From the NCBI RefSeq assembly GCF_002269385.1, contig NZ_CP022957.1, forward strand, positions 677,001 through 741,000: 64,000 nt of DNA. Direction: 5' to 3'. The notes under the pieces are model-generated. The model was not told the DNA's origin. It saw only the letters and a program-made list of their open reading frames with translations, and made no database searches. This stretch comes from Maribacter cobaltidurans (GTDB taxonomy: Bacteria; Bacteroidota; Bacteroidia; Flavobacteriales; Flavobacteriaceae). Below, in pieces: positions 1-11,170 of the stretch (position 1 is the first letter of the stretch; every line of letters begins with the position of its first letter). The translations under genes were made by a program, and so were the position numbers.

Positions 1-49
1 CTGCACAACTGGCCCCTACCGCTCCGGCTCCAACTACTGTAACTTTCAT
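1..49 (-). CDS. mdh: malate dehydrogenase, N-terminal fragment (runs off window)
   Basis: Only the first 16 codons are present, read leftward from an ATG at 49-47. They give MKVTVVGAGAVGASCA, the start of a Rossmann fold with the GxGxxG-type dinucleotide-binding loop typical of bacterial NAD-dependent malate dehydrogenase (TCA cycle, cytoplasm). Lactate dehydrogenases share this loop, so the name rests on the similarity of these few residues to Bacteroidota Mdh. The rest lies outside the window. Confidence 0.7.
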   Translation of the reverse strand, partial: MKVTVVGAGAVGASCA

Positions 50-340
50 ATTCTTATATTTTTATGAATTAATTTATTTGTAATAAAACCAAGGGTTCTA
101 TTTTAGATTTTTAGCTTGCCAAAAATACTCAATTCTTGACAATTTAGCAGAAAGGAACCCCCTAATAAAATCCTAATAACGGACTATTCAAACATCGACG
201 AACTGTATCTTACATTAAAAAAAGATACCGTTCAACGAAGAAATCACAAAAAAGTTACCGTACATCGATTTTTAGTAATATCAAAAAAGAACCTCCGTTA
301 TTAGCTATGGATCCCAAATCCAAACAAAACCTACTTATTA

Positions 341-715
341 ATGAAAAAGTTCCTTTCATTAATGGCCATATGTGCCATTATTTTTTCTGCAAACTGTTCT
401 CGTATAGAGCAGAACAATGACCCCATTATTGGTGTTTGGTTCCAATCAGGAACTGAAATCATAGGTGGAACTTCCAAAAGTACCCTCCGTAAAGAATGGA
501 TTTTCAATGATGTCTATTTAGGCAGATACCATGAAATAAACGGAAATGACATTACCCTACAAACAGATTTCAAGTGGTCAAAGGAAGATAACATTTATAC
601 CATTGAATATAGAGGTCTTGAAGATGTACCTACCATCAAATTTAAAATGGTTAAAACCGAGGAAGGTAGCATTTTGGAGAAGATTGATGGCAACTATTTG
701 GCCATTAAAGAATAG
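341..715 (+). CDS. small secreted protein or lipoprotein, unknown function
   Basis: This 124-residue protein has an N-terminal hydrophobic signal (residues 3-17) ending in SANCS. Cys19 could be a lipidation site, but Asn at -1 is unusual for a lipobox. The mature part is mostly alternating polar and hydrophobic residues, as in a small beta-barrel or lipocalin-like fold (GVWFQSG near its start). It is a single gene, followed by a strong hairpin terminator shared with the converging gene downstream. I do not recognise a named family. Confidence 0.6.
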   Translation: MKKFLSLMAICAIIFSANCSRIEQNNDPIIGVWFQSGTEIIGGTSKSTLRKEWIFNDVYLGRYHEINGNDITLQTDFKWSKEDNIYTIEYRGLEDVPTIKFKMVKTEEGSILEKIDGNYLAIKE

Positions 716-781
716 ATGATTTTCACAGGGCCATGGGAAAGAGCCTGTTCGGAGAAATCTGGGCAGGCTCTTCATGTATAC

Positions 782-812
782 AAAAATGCCCGGCTTACCG
801 CCGGGCATTTTT
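782..812. terminator. bidirectional intrinsic terminator
   Basis: A 13-bp perfect stem (AAAAATGCCCGGC pairing with GCCGGGCATTTTT) closes a 5-nt loop. Poly-A and poly-T flanks let it work on both strands. It lies between the converging genes at 341-715 (+) and 836-1849 (-). Confidence 0.9.
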
Positions 813-835
813 GTATTACGTTTATTGTTTCTCTA

Positions 836-1849
836 TTATCTGAATCCGAAGTTTACACCCACGGTAAGTGTATTGAACTCGCCCAACGTATAATCCGCAT
901 TTAACCTAAAAAAACCTAACTTTAATTTAGTACCGATATTCCCTGTTACCCCACTTACTTTCTTGGTTATGGAAAAAGGATCCTCATAGGTTTCCGATGC
1001 AAAAGGACCTGCACTCACCTCGTATGTCCCCAATACATCCGTAACCGATTTACCGGTAACATATCCTAGTCCTCCATAAAAATTGATGATAGGAAGCTTT
1101 GTGGAAACCACTGCATTGAATGCCCAAGTATTAATATTGGCCTCTATTCTTTGATCATTGCCCTGAACTAAATTAACGTCTGTGAGGTCATAGTCACCAT
1201 TTACTTTGGTGTACCCAATAACGGCGGAAATGGCAACCGGTAAAATTTTATCAGCGGGCAACAACTTTGTAAAATCGTGTTGTAGTCCGAAGCCTATCAA
1301 ACCAACGGATGCTCCCTCAGTATCTATTTTGGGTAAAAACCTCGCTTTTATCTCCGTTCCTTTGATAAGCCCAACGCTTGCTTGCACATATCCCGAAGGA
1401 ACAAAATCCAATCCTTCCCCGGAAAGACCGGAAGGCAGCTCAAAAGTTTGTCGTACCGTGGCACCCGCTACTTGACCTTCAACATAAACATCTACTCCAC
1501 TAATATCCCCAAGGGCCGTAGAAACTTCCCTTGCAACACCTGGGTTGTTTACGAAATCCAAATTTTGGTAATCGTTGGGGTCTAGGATAAAAACTTTTTT
1601 ATCCGACTTGTTTTTGAATCCGGTAATATTTCCAATAATGGATATTTCAAATCCTCCCAAGGGCTTGGCATCTGCCGTATTATACCACCCCGTTGAAAAA
1701 TTATATATAGCACTTTCTGAAAGCGGCTCTAAATAATCCGTGGTAAATTGTTCTGCATCCTCCACCCCGGCAGCAAACAAATCATTAAAATCCTGCGCCA
1801 TCACCGCGGAAAAACCACACAACAAAAAACATGTAAGTAAATTCTTCAT
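836..1849 (-). CDS. DUF6588-type outer-membrane protein
   Basis: A 337-residue protein with a classic signal peptide (residues 1-18, cleavage after VMAQ). It is rich in alternating beta strands and ends in an aromatic/Arg terminus (VGVNFGFR), typical of an outer-membrane beta-barrel. The overall pattern (LPSGLSGEGLDFVPSGYVQ, then repeated glycine-rich strands) matches what I know as DUF6588, common in Flavobacteriia and of unknown function. It lies downstream of gyrB on the same strand but behind gyrB's terminator, so it is probably transcribed separately. Confidence 0.75.
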   Translation of the reverse strand: MKNLLTCFLLCGFSAVMAQDFNDLFAAGVEDAEQFTTDYLEPLSESAIYNFSTGWYNTADAKPLGGFEISIIGNITGFKNKSDKKVFILDPNDYQNLDFVNNPGVAREVSTALGDISGVDVYVEGQVAGATVRQTFELPSGLSGEGLDFVPSGYVQASVGLIKGTEIKARFLPKIDTEGASVGLIGFGLQHDFTKLLPADKILPVAISAVIGYTKVNGDYDLTDVNLVQGNDQRIEANINTWAFNAVVSTKLPIINFYGGLGYVTGKSVTDVLGTYEVSAGPFASETYEDPFSITKKVSGVTGNIGTKLKLGFFRLNADYTLGEFNTLTVGVNFGFR

Positions 1850-1872
1850 TTTTTAAATTTTTCCTAAAACTA

Positions 1873-1901
1873 AAAAACCTGCGTTTCAGACGCAGGTTTT
1901 T
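1873..1901 (-). terminator. gyrB intrinsic terminator
   Basis: The inverted repeat AAAAACCTGCG / CGCAGGTTTTT has a 7-nt loop and lies 20 bp past the gyrB stop codon on the minus strand, ending in a T-run. Confidence 0.85.
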
Positions 1902-1920
1902 GTTGTGTAAGTCCTTATTT

Positions 1921-3864
<1,944 letters not shown>

Positions 3865-4060
3865 TTAAAAGTTGTTTTTACTTCAAAATTTGCAATCCTA
3901 CAAATATACGGAATACCCCATGAAATAAGCCGTTCCTACCTATTGGGCATAACCAAGTTATCAACAAAAATTGTGGAAAATTTCAGTTTTCATAACAGGT
4001 AACGACCTTTTGTAATACATTGATCATTGTAGGTTCGAAAACTAAAATATGTATAACAAA

Positions 4061-4085
4061 AGAGGTGCCAATTTATGGCACCTCT
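4061..4085 (-). terminator. asnB terminator
   Basis: A perfect 10-bp inverted repeat (AGAGGTGCCA / TGGCACCTCT) with a 5-nt loop lies about 75 bp beyond the asnB stop, followed on the minus strand by TTTGTTAT. The rest of the gap between asnB and gyrB (3862-4157) shows nothing else I can support. Confidence 0.75.
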
Positions 4086-4157
4086 CAAGGACTAATTAAA
4101 AAATAAAAACTGCCCTGTTCTTCTGAAACAGGTAAACAGAATTACGTTATGAACTAC

Positions 4158-5828
4158 TTACTTAACATAAGCGTCCGTATGTACTTTTGATACGGCACGC
4201 CCAGATGGGTCGTTCATGTTCTTGAACGCTTCGTCCCATTCCAAGGCTATTTTGGTACTGCAGGCTACTGAAGGCTCCTGAGGCACGCATAATGCCGCGG
4301 CATCCGAAGGAAAATGCTCCTCAAATATGGAACGGTAATAAAACTCTTCCTTGGTTGTAGGGGTCTGGATTGGGAACCTGAACTTTGCATTTGCCAATTG
4401 ATCATCGGTTACTTCGGAGGCTACCAATTCCTTTAGGGTGTCGATCCAGCTGTAACCTACACCATCTGAAAACTGCTCCTTTTGTCTCCATGCTACACTT
4501 TCCGGTAACATGTCCTCAAAGGCTTTACGTACCACCCATTTCTCCATACGCTCTCCGTTGATCATTTTATCCTTTGGGTTGATTCGCATGGCCACATCCA
4601 TAAACTCCTTGTCCAGAAAGGGTACACGACCCTCGATTCCCCAGGCGGCCAAAGATTTGTTGGCCCTTAAACAATCGTACATGTGGAGTTTATCCAATTT
4701 TCGAACGGTCTCTTCATGAAAATCCTTTGGACTTGGCGCTTTGTGGAAGTACAAATATCCTCCAAAAAGTTCATCGGCCCCTTCTCCTGATAATACCATC
4801 TTTATTCCCATAGACTTGATTACCCTGGCCATCAAGTACATGGGCGTAGACGCCCGAATCGTTGTGATGTCGTATGTTTCCAAGTTGTAGATTACATCCC
4901 TTATGGCATCCAATCCTTCTTGAATGGTAAATTTTATTTCATGATGCACCGTACCAATATGGTCCGCAACTTTTTGCGCCGCTGCCAGGTCAGGAGAGCC
5001 CTCCAAACCAACTGAAAATGAATGTAATTGTGGCCACCATGCATCGGCAGTATCACCGGATTCAATTCTTTTTTGGGCATATTTTTTTGCTATGGCCGAT
5101 GTTACCGAGGAATCCAATCCTCCGGACAATAAAACGCCATAGGGTACATCGGACATTAACTGACGGTGTACCGCAGCCTCTAAAGCTTCCTTAATCGTCT
5201 GGATACTGGTCTCATTTTCCTTTACGGCTTCATAATCCATCCAATCGCGCTTGTACCATCTTTTCAATTCCCCATCGGAACTATGTAAATAATGACCAGG
5301 AGGAAACAATTCTATTTTGGTACAGGTGCCCTCAAGAGCCTTAAGCTCTGAAGCTACATAGAAGGTTCCATTTTGGTCCCAGCCCATATATAATGGGATT
5401 ATACCCATATGGTCCCTGGCCACAAAATATTCGTCTTTTTCTGAGTCATAAATGGCAAAACCAAAAATTCCGTTCATCTCATCTATGAAATGGGGACCTT
5501 TTTCTTGGTAAAGAGCCAGAATGACCTCACAATCGGATTCAGTTTTAAAATTATATTTTCCCTCAAACTGCTTACGCAATTCCCTATGATTATATATTTC
5601 CCCATTGGCGGCCAAAATCAATTTACCATCTTCACTCAAAAGAGGTTGTTTCCCAGAAGCCGGATCCACAATGGCCAAACGCTCATGGGCCAATATGGCC
5701 TTTTCATCTGCATAAATTCCGCTCCAATCCGGTCCTCTATGTCTAACCTTTTTAGACATTTCAAGCAATTGAGGCCTTAGCACTTCCGTACTTTCCTTGA
5801 CATCAAATGCACATACAATTCCACACAT
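4158..5828 (-). CDS. asnB: asparagine synthase (glutamine-hydrolysing)
   Basis: A 556-residue class-II amidotransferase making Asn from Asp, Gln and ATP. An upstream in-frame ATG exists at 5867. I chose the ATG at 5828 because the N-terminal nucleophile must be Cys2 (MCGIVCAF), so a longer start would bury the catalytic cysteine. The N-terminal glutaminase domain has RHRGPDWSG and ANGEIYNH; the C-terminal synthetase domain has the ATP-pyrophosphatase loop LLSGGLDSSVTSAI and the SGEGADELFGGY motif. Its length is close to the E. coli enzyme (554). Monocistronic with its own terminator. Confidence 0.96.
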   Translation of the reverse strand: MCGIVCAFDVKESTEVLRPQLLEMSKKVRHRGPDWSGIYADEKAILAHERLAIVDPASGKQPLLSEDGKLILAANGEIYNHRELRKQFEGKYNFKTESDCEVILALYQEKGPHFIDEMNGIFGFAIYDSEKDEYFVARDHMGIIPLYMGWDQNGTFYVASELKALEGTCTKIELFPPGHYLHSSDGELKRWYKRDWMDYEAVKENETSIQTIKEALEAAVHRQLMSDVPYGVLLSGGLDSSVTSAIAKKYAQKRIESGDTADAWWPQLHSFSVGLEGSPDLAAAQKVADHIGTVHHEIKFTIQEGLDAIRDVIYNLETYDITTIRASTPMYLMARVIKSMGIKMVLSGEGADELFGGYLYFHKAPSPKDFHEETVRKLDKLHMYDCLRANKSLAAWGIEGRVPFLDKEFMDVAMRINPKDKMINGERMEKWVVRKAFEDMLPESVAWRQKEQFSDGVGYSWIDTLKELVASEVTDDQLANAKFRFPIQTPTTKEEFYYRSIFEEHFPSDAAALCVPQEPSVACSTKIALEWDEAFKNMNDPSGRAVSKVHTDAYVK

Positions 5829-6040
5829 ACTATTATTTTTTATAATAATTTCAATACAAAAATGCATATATCGTTTCCGATATAAAACATATAGGACATT
5901 TATACTTACATTTTAATACATTAAAATTCACTTTTATACCATAATGAAACTTTGACACTATAAATTTAAAATTTATGGTACATTCTGTAAGAATGTTAAA
6001 ATTTAACGACTTTTTATATATAAAAGCTATGTGAAGTAGT

Positions 6041-6048
6041 TAGCTTTG
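6041..6048 (+). promoter_or_regulatory. Bacteroidota-type -7 element
   Basis: TAGCTTTG matches the TAnnTTTG -7 consensus of the Bacteroidota primary sigma factor and lies 24 bp upstream of the ATG at 6073. The -33 region is AT-rich without a clear TTTG. Confidence 0.5.
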
Positions 6049-6072
6049 AATCACTAAAAATCAAACGTTATT

Positions 6073-6612
6073 ATGAAAAAATTACTTTCCATCTCCCTAT
6101 TTATTTTAGCCGTTACTTTCTTCAATGATTTACAGGCTCAAAAATTTTCAGGGTTGGACAAAAGTCCAATGGATATGGCATCCTACCCCACCGATTACAA
6201 AGTTTCTGACAAGGTTGTCCGTATCATCTACGGAAGACCTCAACTTAAAAACCGTTCCTTGGCGGAACTAGCCCCAACCGGACAAGTTTGGAGGACCGGT
6301 GCCAACGAAGCTGCGGAGATTACCTTTTACGAAAATGTAAATTTTGGAGGTAAGGACATAAAAGCTGGGACGTATTCCTTATTTACGATTCCGGGTGAAA
6401 AGGAATGGACCGTTATCCTAAATAAAAATTTAAACCAATGGGGTTCCTATTTTTATGATGAAAGTGACGATGTTGCAAGAATTAAAGTTCCCAATGGTTC
6501 TGATTCTGCAAGTTTGGAAGAGTTTTCCATTGCCTTTAAGGAGGTTGAAAATGGAGCCCATATGGTTATGGGTTGGGATAAAACAAGAGTGGCCGTTCCC
6601 ATCACATGGTAG
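6073..6612 (+). CDS. DUF2911 domain secreted protein
   Basis: A 179-residue protein with a signal peptide (residues 1-22, cleavage after LQAQ). The mature part carries the DUF2911 hallmarks: IIYGRPQLKNR, VWRTGANEA, GTYSLFTIP, WTVILNKN and WGSYFYDESDDVARIKV. The family is widespread in Bacteroidota, exported, and of unknown function. It is monocistronic, with a -7 element upstream and a strong palindromic terminator right after the stop. Confidence 0.9.
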   Translation: MKKLLSISLFILAVTFFNDLQAQKFSGLDKSPMDMASYPTDYKVSDKVVRIIYGRPQLKNRSLAELAPTGQVWRTGANEAAEITFYENVNFGGKDIKAGTYSLFTIPGEKEWTVILNKNLNQWGSYFYDESDDVARIKVPNGSDSASLEEFSIAFKEVENGAHMVMGWDKTRVAVPITW

Positions 6613-6625
6613 TACGACTTTTTAC

Positions 6626-6660
6626 AATAAAAAAAAGGACCTAGGTCCGTTTTTTTTATT
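6626..6660. terminator. palindromic terminator with GGACCTAGGTCC core
   Basis: The core GGACCTAGGTCC (6637-6648) is flanked by A8 on the left and T8 on the right, giving a bidirectional intrinsic terminator. The same 12-bp core closes another small secreted-protein gene at 26713-26742. Confidence 0.85.
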
Positions 6661-6699
6661 TCTAATTTTTAGTCAATGTCCATATCCTTTAATCGAACT

Positions 6700-7110
6700 T
6701 TAATTTTCCGGTAACTGTTTCACACCTTTTATGGCGAAGCTACTGCCTTCTTCCGTTATGACCTGTCCCTCAAGTTCCTTTCCTTTTATACTTAGCACCA
6801 CGCCAACCCGCTCCACGCCATCCAGGTTGACATGAAATTGCATTTTGTCACCTTCTACGAGAACATCATACGCATTGAGCGACCCTCTATTTTGCAACTG
6901 TATCTGCATAGTATACAGGCCTTCCATTTTGTCAACTATCAAAAGCCCTTCTTCATAGCCATTATTTATGCCCGCCACCCGATAGCTCCAAATACCTAAA
7001 AGGTCTGTGGGTTCTAAAGTCTTATCATTTGCAGTGTTTCTGAACCCGTCTTGGGCGGTTCCTGTGAAACTCACTAACAAAACCAATAGTAAAATAGGAA
7101 TGTACCTCAA
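6700..7110 (-). CDS. small secreted protein, unknown function
   Basis: A 136-residue protein with a signal peptide (1-19, cleavage near GTAQ). The mature part reads like a small lipocalin- or DUF2147-like beta domain: DLLGIWSYRV, YTMQIQLQN, GKELEGQVI. It lies 18 bp downstream of the DUF885 gene on the same strand, so it is probably the last gene of that transcript. I assign no function. Confidence 0.6.
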   Translation of the reverse strand: MRYIPILLLVLLVSFTGTAQDGFRNTANDKTLEPTDLLGIWSYRVAGINNGYEEGLLIVDKMEGLYTMQIQLQNRGSLNAYDVLVEGDKMQFHVNLDGVERVGVVLSIKGKELEGQVITEEGSSFAIKGVKQLPEN

Positions 7111-7128
7111 AATATTTGGATAAGATTT

Positions 7129-8958
7129 CTACTTATAACTCGCAATCCAAGAATTTATTTTCTCTTCCAAGAGCATTAAAGGTAAACTTCCGTAGCCCAA
7201 TACTTGATCATGGAACTCCCGTATATCAAATTTTGGACCCAGTTCCATTTTGGCCTTATTCCGTAATTCCAATATTTTTAATTGGCCCATTTTATAGGAA
7301 AGTGCCTGACCAGGTGTAGCCATATATCGTTCCACTTCGGCAATGATACCTTCCTCGGACTCTGCTTCATGGGCCAAAGAATAAGCTATTGCCTCTTCAC
7401 GGGTCCAACCCATTGCGTGTATTCCAGTGTCCACTACCAACCGAATGGCGCGGTGCATTTCCATACTGAGCATGCCAAAATATTGATATGGGTCTTCATA
7501 AAGGCCCAGTTCTTTTCCGAGGGATTCCGCATACAGGGCCCACCCTTCCACAAAAACACCCATATTTTCAGGATGTAGAAATTCGGGTAGCTTTTTATTC
7601 TCCTGTTGTAGGCTCAACTGATAATGATGGCCTGGTATGGCCTCATGTAGGAACAAGGCCTCATGTAGGAACAAGGCCTCATCGTGAACCACATTATAAC
7701 TTTTGGCATTGGGAATGGGTACATAAAAAGTTCCCGGCCGTTTGGCATCCTTAGAACCCGGAACGTACTCCGCACTGGCCGATGCCTCCCTAAACGCTTC
7801 GGTACGCTTCACATGAAAACCGGCCTTGGGGCGCAGGTTGAATACACTATCCAATTCTAAGCTCAATCGCTCATGGATACCATTAAAATGTTCCAAAACT
7901 TCAGCTGGATCATTAAAGGGCATAAGTTCCTTCTTGTTACGCACCTCAATGAAAAAGTCCTTTAATTCTCCTTTAAAACCCAATTCTTCCTTTACCTTTT
8001 CCATTTCCCCGGTAATGCGCTCTACCTCCTGCTTACCTAAGGCATGGATATCCTCAGCAGTCATTTTCGTGGTAGTGTGCAACCGAATCAAATAATTATA
8101 AGTTTCACGGCCATTCGGTAAGGCGGACAATCCATCCGTATCCCTACAGGCAGGAAGATATTCCTGTTCCAAAAATTGATGTAACTCTTGGTACTTGGGA
8201 AGAATTTTTTCGGTGATCATCCGTTCATAATCGCTTTTCAAGCTTGCCCTGACATCCTCATCAATAGTTTCGGGAAAGTTAAGCACGGGCTGATAGAAGA
8301 GATTCTCCTCTAACGGAACATCCAAGAATGCCTTAATCTGTGGCAGCATTTTTAGGGTAAGGACCTTAGGCAAAACGATTTCTTTTTCCATTCCTTCTCG
8401 CATGTGTTCCATACTGGTATCCAAAAACTGCAGGTAATCCTCCAAACGGTGCTGCCAATTGGCATAATCCTCTTGGGTGACAAAGGGCTGCACACTAGTA
8501 CCCCCTGCCAACTGGGCCACATACAGATGTAATGACTGTATCTGGAACAAAGGCATAAGTTCAAAACTGGGCAGGTTATAAATGGGAGATGCCATAGTGA
8601 CAATGGAATTATTTAAACCCTCCAATTTCATACGGCAATCCCATTCCATTACCCGGGCACTCAAGGCATCTTCCTTGGTAAGCTCGGACATAGGGTACTT
8701 TTCCAGTTCGGACAAAAACGAGATATAGGATTCACGGAGATATTCCTGATGGCTGTCTGAAATATAATTGACAATAGTATCATTGAAGGTATCAATCCCC
8801 GCTTTTGTGGCTTCTATGGGATTAATTTTTTTTTGAAAATCGTAAAAAGCAACAAAAAGACTATCTAGGTTACCAGTATCCTCTTTTGTAGTTTTAGGCT
8901 CTGGTGTACAGGCTCCAAGCAATAGTATTATTGCTACAATAACTCCTTTGCAATTCAT
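7129..8958 (-). CDS. DUF885 family lipoprotein (putative metallopeptidase)
   Basis: A 609-residue lipoprotein; the signal ends in LLLGAC with Cys17 as the lipidation site, so it is anchored to a membrane facing the periplasm. DUF885 proteins resemble M32-type peptidases, and the HExxxGH motif is clear as HEAIPGHH at residues 438-445, followed by a WALYAESLG helix that usually gives the third metal ligand. The stretch before the motif holds an exact in-frame duplication, ALFLHE twice (residues 428-439), so there is an extra His-Glu six residues upstream of the true motif. Activity on peptides is inferred from the family. Confidence 0.85.
   Translation of the reverse strand: MNCKGVIVAIILLLGACTPEPKTTKEDTGNLDSLFVAFYDFQKKINPIEATKAGIDTFNDTIVNYISDSHQEYLRESYISFLSELEKYPMSELTKEDALSARVMEWDCRMKLEGLNNSIVTMASPIYNLPSFELMPLFQIQSLHLYVAQLAGGTSVQPFVTQEDYANWQHRLEDYLQFLDTSMEHMREGMEKEIVLPKVLTLKMLPQIKAFLDVPLEENLFYQPVLNFPETIDEDVRASLKSDYERMITEKILPKYQELHQFLEQEYLPACRDTDGLSALPNGRETYNYLIRLHTTTKMTAEDIHALGKQEVERITGEMEKVKEELGFKGELKDFFIEVRNKKELMPFNDPAEVLEHFNGIHERLSLELDSVFNLRPKAGFHVKRTEAFREASASAEYVPGSKDAKRPGTFYVPIPNAKSYNVVHDEALFLHEALFLHEAIPGHHYQLSLQQENKKLPEFLHPENMGVFVEGWALYAESLGKELGLYEDPYQYFGMLSMEMHRAIRLVVDTGIHAMGWTREEAIAYSLAHEAESEEGIIAEVERYMATPGQALSYKMGQLKILELRNKAKMELGPKFDIREFHDQVLGYGSLPLMLLEEKINSWIASYK
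7639..7681. repeat. 18-bp perfect tandem duplication inside the DUF885 gene
   Basis: The unit GGCCTCATGTAGGAACAA occurs twice head-to-tail (7639-7656, 7657-7674), and the first 8 bases start a third time at 7675. Being 18 bp it keeps the frame and adds six residues directly before the metal-binding motif. Confidence 0.9.
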
Positions 8959-8986
8959 GGTCAGTGGTTTTTAGGATGCTATAGCT

Positions 8987-9739
8987 CTATTTCGATTTTT
9001 TATGTTTCTTTTCCTTTATTCGAACATAGATTAATTTATTCCTGCCCTTTGAATCCTCACGACGCTCAATTTCAAAATGCGGTATGGAGTTAATCAAAGG
9101 GGTCAACTTTTGAAAGCCGTAGTTTCTTGAATCAAAATTTGGTTGCTTTTTCTGGAGCAAACTTCCAACATCGCCCAAAAAGGCCCAACCATCATCATCC
9201 GCCACATCTTCAATTGTGGTCGCTATAAACCTAAGGTCCTTTGGAGTTATTTTATCTACCTGATTTTTATCATCATTCTGGCTTGTATTATTTATGGCCT
9301 CCTCTGACTGACTCTTAAGTATCTCAATATATATGAATTTATCACAGGCAACTATAAATGGATTGGGAGTTTTACGTTCCCCGATACCAAACACCTGCAT
9401 TCCTGCTTCCCTAAGCCTAGTAGCCAATCTGGTAAAGTCGCTATCACTGCTTACGATACAAAATCCATTGACTTTGCCGGAATACAGGATATCCATAGCA
9501 TCGATAATCATGGCGGAATCCGTAGCATTCTTACCTTGGGTGTACCCATATTGTTGGATGGGCGTTATGGCATTCTCCAGCAGCACATTTTTCCATTTTC
9601 CCAACCTAGGATTGGTCCAATCCCCATATATTCTTTTGATAGTAGGATTGCCATATTTGGCTATCTCTTCCATCATTTCCTTGACGTAAGCCGAAGGTAT
9701 ATTGTCCCCATCAATAAGAACTGCTAAATTTAAATCCAT
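8987..9739 (-). CDS. NYN-domain / OST-HTH (LOTUS) protein, putative RNase
   Basis: A 250-residue two-domain protein. The N-terminal NYN (PIN-like) domain shows the acidic active-site residues in LAVLIDGDN (Asp10, Asp12), DSAMIIDAMD and SSDSDF; the C-terminal part (DLRFIATTIEDV through YGFQKLTPLI) looks like an OST-HTH/LOTUS RNA-binding domain. I set the start at 9739 (MDLNLAVLIDGDN) because NYN domains begin within a few residues; an in-frame ATG at 9784 would add 15 polar residues. Related LabA/DUF88 proteins are predicted RNA-processing nucleases. It lies 28 bp upstream of the DUF885 gene. Confidence 0.8.
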   Translation of the reverse strand: MDLNLAVLIDGDNIPSAYVKEMMEEIAKYGNPTIKRIYGDWTNPRLGKWKNVLLENAITPIQQYGYTQGKNATDSAMIIDAMDILYSGKVNGFCIVSSDSDFTRLATRLREAGMQVFGIGERKTPNPFIVACDKFIYIEILKSQSEEAINNTSQNDDKNQVDKITPKDLRFIATTIEDVADDDGWAFLGDVGSLLQKKQPNFDSRNYGFQKLTPLINSIPHFEIERREDSKGRNKLIYVRIKEKKHKKSK

Positions 9740-9817
9740 CTCTTGGTTTTTGGTAAAGGTAAGGGGTTTTAAAGGCAATCGCATCGAACAAATTCGAAAA
9801 CATCACTAATATATACG

Positions 9818-11128
9818 TTACTGAGGATTATTCGCTTTCGTTGCGGCAATTGAAAGAAACAGTAAAAACCCCAATCCTAAATAGCCAACCAACCTATACG
9901 ATCCAAAAGTGGATAAACAAAGGCTAAAAATACTGGGGGCCAAAGCACTTGCCAGAATAAGAAAACTCATGACTTTTCCGGTGATGCTTCCCAGATGTTT
10001 TCGTCCAAAAAACCTTGGCCATGCCACAGCGTTAAGCACAGCAAAGAATCCGCCCAAAATACCAAATCCGGCAATCAACATAGGTACTCCTACCGATGTG
10101 GACAAAAACAAAAAACCCAGTGAGGCCAAAATTCCACCAAACAGCATAAGATATAGGTAGAGTTTAAGCGGCAAATAATCACTTAAAAAATTAAAAATCG
10201 TAGAAACGGTTACGGCCACCACGGACCCAGGCAAAAAAATGGAAATGGCCACTTCTTTTGAAAAACCTTCATTGGCAAAAATTGATATTACATGAAAGGT
10301 AAGGCCGGTAATGAAAAAACTATTAAAAGCCAGCATTAGCCCATACATCCAAAATGCCCTCGTTTGCTTTGCCTCAGCAAGTGTAAATTGTTTAGGCTTT
10401 ACTGTTTCAGCATCCTTTTTGGTTGAAATCGACTTTGCCCCATCAGGAAGAAGTCCGTGTGATTCGGGTGATATTTTATAAAGAAGGAAAACGAAGACAC
10501 TAAAAACCAACAAGCCATATCCTAAAATTTGCCATGACTGGGACCATCCGTAGTCCTCAATCAAAGCATTTATCCATAATGGAGATGAAGAAAATCCAAA
10601 CGAAAGAGCAACACTACTTATAGAGTTTACTTTGCCCCTATTCTTGTCGAACCATATCATGATGACGTTTCTGGATGCCATAGTAAGAACCCCTTGACCG
10701 GCAAAGCGCAACATAAAGAATAGAACGGTCATCAAAACAAAAGGTATCATCCAAGTATCCATGGACAACAAATCTTTAATCGCATCACTCATTTTTGCGG
10801 ACCAAGAGCATAGAAACAAGGTAAGACCTAGGCCCAATGCGGCAAAAAAAGCAACATATCTTGCCCCATATTTATCAAACCATATTCCTGCCCGACCTAT
10901 GACCAGAGAACTTACAATGGTCCCAATCATGTAAGCGTTACTAAACTGATTGCGAGAAAGCCCCAAGGCATCTTTCACCGGGTCGGTAAAAACAGAAACA
11001 CCAATGGTCTGACCCGGAATACTACAGTAGATACCTATTGTCCCGATTATTAAAATAATGTAACCGTAAAAAATAGGAGATTTGGCCGGATCGATTAGGT
11101 GAAAATTGGAAATTTTAGACATAGACAA
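9818..11128 (-). CDS. MFS transporter
   Basis: A 436-residue inner-membrane protein with about 12 hydrophobic segments, the first at about 20-40 (IFYGYIILIIGTIGIYCSIPG). The major-facilitator loop between helices 2 and 3 is seen as GRAGIWFDKYGAR. The layout resembles the oxalate/formate and monocarboxylate-type branch, but the substrate cannot be read from sequence. It lies upstream of the NYN gene on the same strand, with a 78-bp gap. Confidence 0.8.
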   Translation of the reverse strand: MSMSKISNFHLIDPAKSPIFYGYIILIIGTIGIYCSIPGQTIGVSVFTDPVKDALGLSRNQFSNAYMIGTIVSSLVIGRAGIWFDKYGARYVAFFAALGLGLTLFLCSWSAKMSDAIKDLLSMDTWMIPFVLMTVLFFMLRFAGQGVLTMASRNVIMIWFDKNRGKVNSISSVALSFGFSSSPLWINALIEDYGWSQSWQILGYGLLVFSVFVFLLYKISPESHGLLPDGAKSISTKKDAETVKPKQFTLAEAKQTRAFWMYGLMLAFNSFFITGLTFHVISIFANEGFSKEVAISIFLPGSVVAVTVSTIFNFLSDYLPLKLYLYLMLFGGILASLGFLFLSTSVGVPMLIAGFGILGGFFAVLNAVAWPRFFGRKHLGSITGKVMSFLILASALAPSIFSLCLSTFGSYRLVGYLGLGFLLFLSIAATKANNPQ

Positions 11129-11170
11129 ATGCTAAACGTAAAAATACATTTTCCTTGGCTATTTATACGT

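Noticed and set aside
1206..1585. Plus-strand frames opposite the DUF6588 gene
   Set aside because: Shadows of a good minus-strand gene; no signal peptide or family motif.
4158..5867. Longer asnB start at 5867
   Set aside because: It would put 13 residues before the catalytic Cys, which must be residue 2.
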